This document shows positions 5,084 to 5,559 of a stretch of DNA of 5,559 bases, one piece after another. The position numbers and the translations under genes are program-made. This stretch comes from Alcanivorax sp. UBA4485 (GTDB lineage: Bacteria; Pseudomonadota; Gammaproteobacteria; Pseudomonadales; Alcanivoracaceae): contig DGNT01000054.1 in assembly GCA_002389055.1 (NCBI GenBank), positions 1 through 5,559 on the forward strand. Direction: 5' to 3'. Each line of letters opens with the position of its first letter. Within the stretch, counting starts at the first letter, position 1. The notes below the pieces were generated by a model. That model searched no databases and had not been told where the DNA came from. It saw nothing but the letters and a program-made list of their open reading frames with translations.

Positions 5084-5559
5084 ATGCAGCAACTCAACCC
5101 GTCCGAAATCAGCGAGATTATCAAGTCGCGCATCGCGAAACTTGATACCTCCACCGAGGCACGGAACGAAGGTACGGTGGTATCCGTATTTGACGGCATC
5201 GTGCGCATTCATGGTCTGGCCGACGTGATGTTCGGCGAGATGATCGAGTTTGAGGGCGGCATCTTCGGCATGGCCCTCAACCTGGAGCAGGACTCCGTGG
5301 GCGCCGTGGTGCTGGGTGATTACCTGGGTCTGGCGGAGGGCCAGAAGGTCCGCTGCACCGGCCGCATTCTGGAAGTGCCGGTGGGCCCGGAACTGCTCGG
5401 CCGCGTGGTCGACGCCCTGGGTAACCCGGTGGACGGCAAAGGTCCGGTGGACGCCGCCGAAACCGACGCCGTCGAGAAAGTGGCGCCCGGCGTGATCTGG
5501 CGTAAAGAGGTGAACGAGCCGGTACAGACCGGTTTCAAATCCATCGACGCCATGACCCC
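5084..5559 (+). CDS. atpA: AtpA, ATP synthase F1 subunit alpha, N-terminal 158 residues (3' truncated by window)
   Basis: The frame opens at ATG 5084, with TGAGGG (5071-5076) seven bases upstream and 16 bases after the atpH stop, and stays open to the window edge. The first 158 of about 513 residues are present. The N-terminal helix MQQLNPSEISEIIKSRIAKL contacts delta. The beta-barrel domain (about 25-95) includes GTVVSVFDGIVRIHGLADV and ALNLEQDSVGAVVLG. The start of the nucleotide-binding domain follows, with GRILEVPVG..LLGRVVDALGNPVDGKG and VQTGFKSIDAMTP just before the edge. The P-loop (GDRQTGKT in E. coli) lies a few residues beyond, so nucleotide binding cannot be confirmed here. Alpha forms the non-catalytic sites of the alpha3beta3 hexamer. 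Confidence 0.97.
   Translation, partial: MQQLNPSEISEIIKSRIAKLDTSTEARNEGTVVSVFDGIVRIHGLADVMFGEMIEFEGGIFGMALNLEQDSVGAVVLGDYLGLAEGQKVRCTGRILEVPVGPELLGRVVDALGNPVDGKGPVDAAETDAVEKVAPGVIWRKEVNEPVQTGFKSIDAMT

Overview
The window reads as ordinary chromosomal core DNA of a GC-rich gammaproteobacterium. Protein similarity recalled from memory, together with the gene order rsmG-parA-parB-atpI-atpB-atpE-atpF-atpH-atpA, points to the Pseudomonas / Marinobacter / Alcanivorax side of the class. An Alcanivorax-like member of the old Oceanospirillales is my best guess, but I cannot prove the genus. Every gene is on the + strand. No mobile element, CRISPR array, tRNA or rRNA is visible.

Layout: 1-300 is the 3' half of rsmG (16S rRNA m7G527 methyltransferase). 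Ten bases later come parA (311-1126) and then parB (1143-2063), the chromosome-partitioning ATPase and the CTP-dependent parS-binding clamp. The only long gap is 2064-2346 (283 bp). It holds a weak terminator-like hairpin, two candidate promoters, two leader hairpins and a third hairpin with a UUCG loop just ahead of the atpI ribosome binding site. From 2347 the F-type ATP synthase operon runs: atpI (c-ring assembly helper), atpB (a), atpE (c), atpF (b), atpH (delta), and the first 158 codons of atpA (alpha), which runs off the right edge. atpG, atpD and atpC would be expected beyond it.

The atp genes follow the usual proteobacterial order: membrane Fo genes first, then the stalk genes and F1. 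The c-subunit gene has a strong Shine-Dalgarno preceded by an AU-rich stretch, as expected for a subunit needed in about ten copies per complex. The essential proton-path residues are present (Arg242 and Glu251 in subunit a, Asp57 in subunit c), and the c subunit lacks the obvious Na+-type signature, so the enzyme should be H+-coupled.

I found no convincing new biological system. The points most worth a second look are the structured atp leader, a two-cysteine insertion in the periplasmic tail of subunit a, and the translation signals at atpE and atpH.
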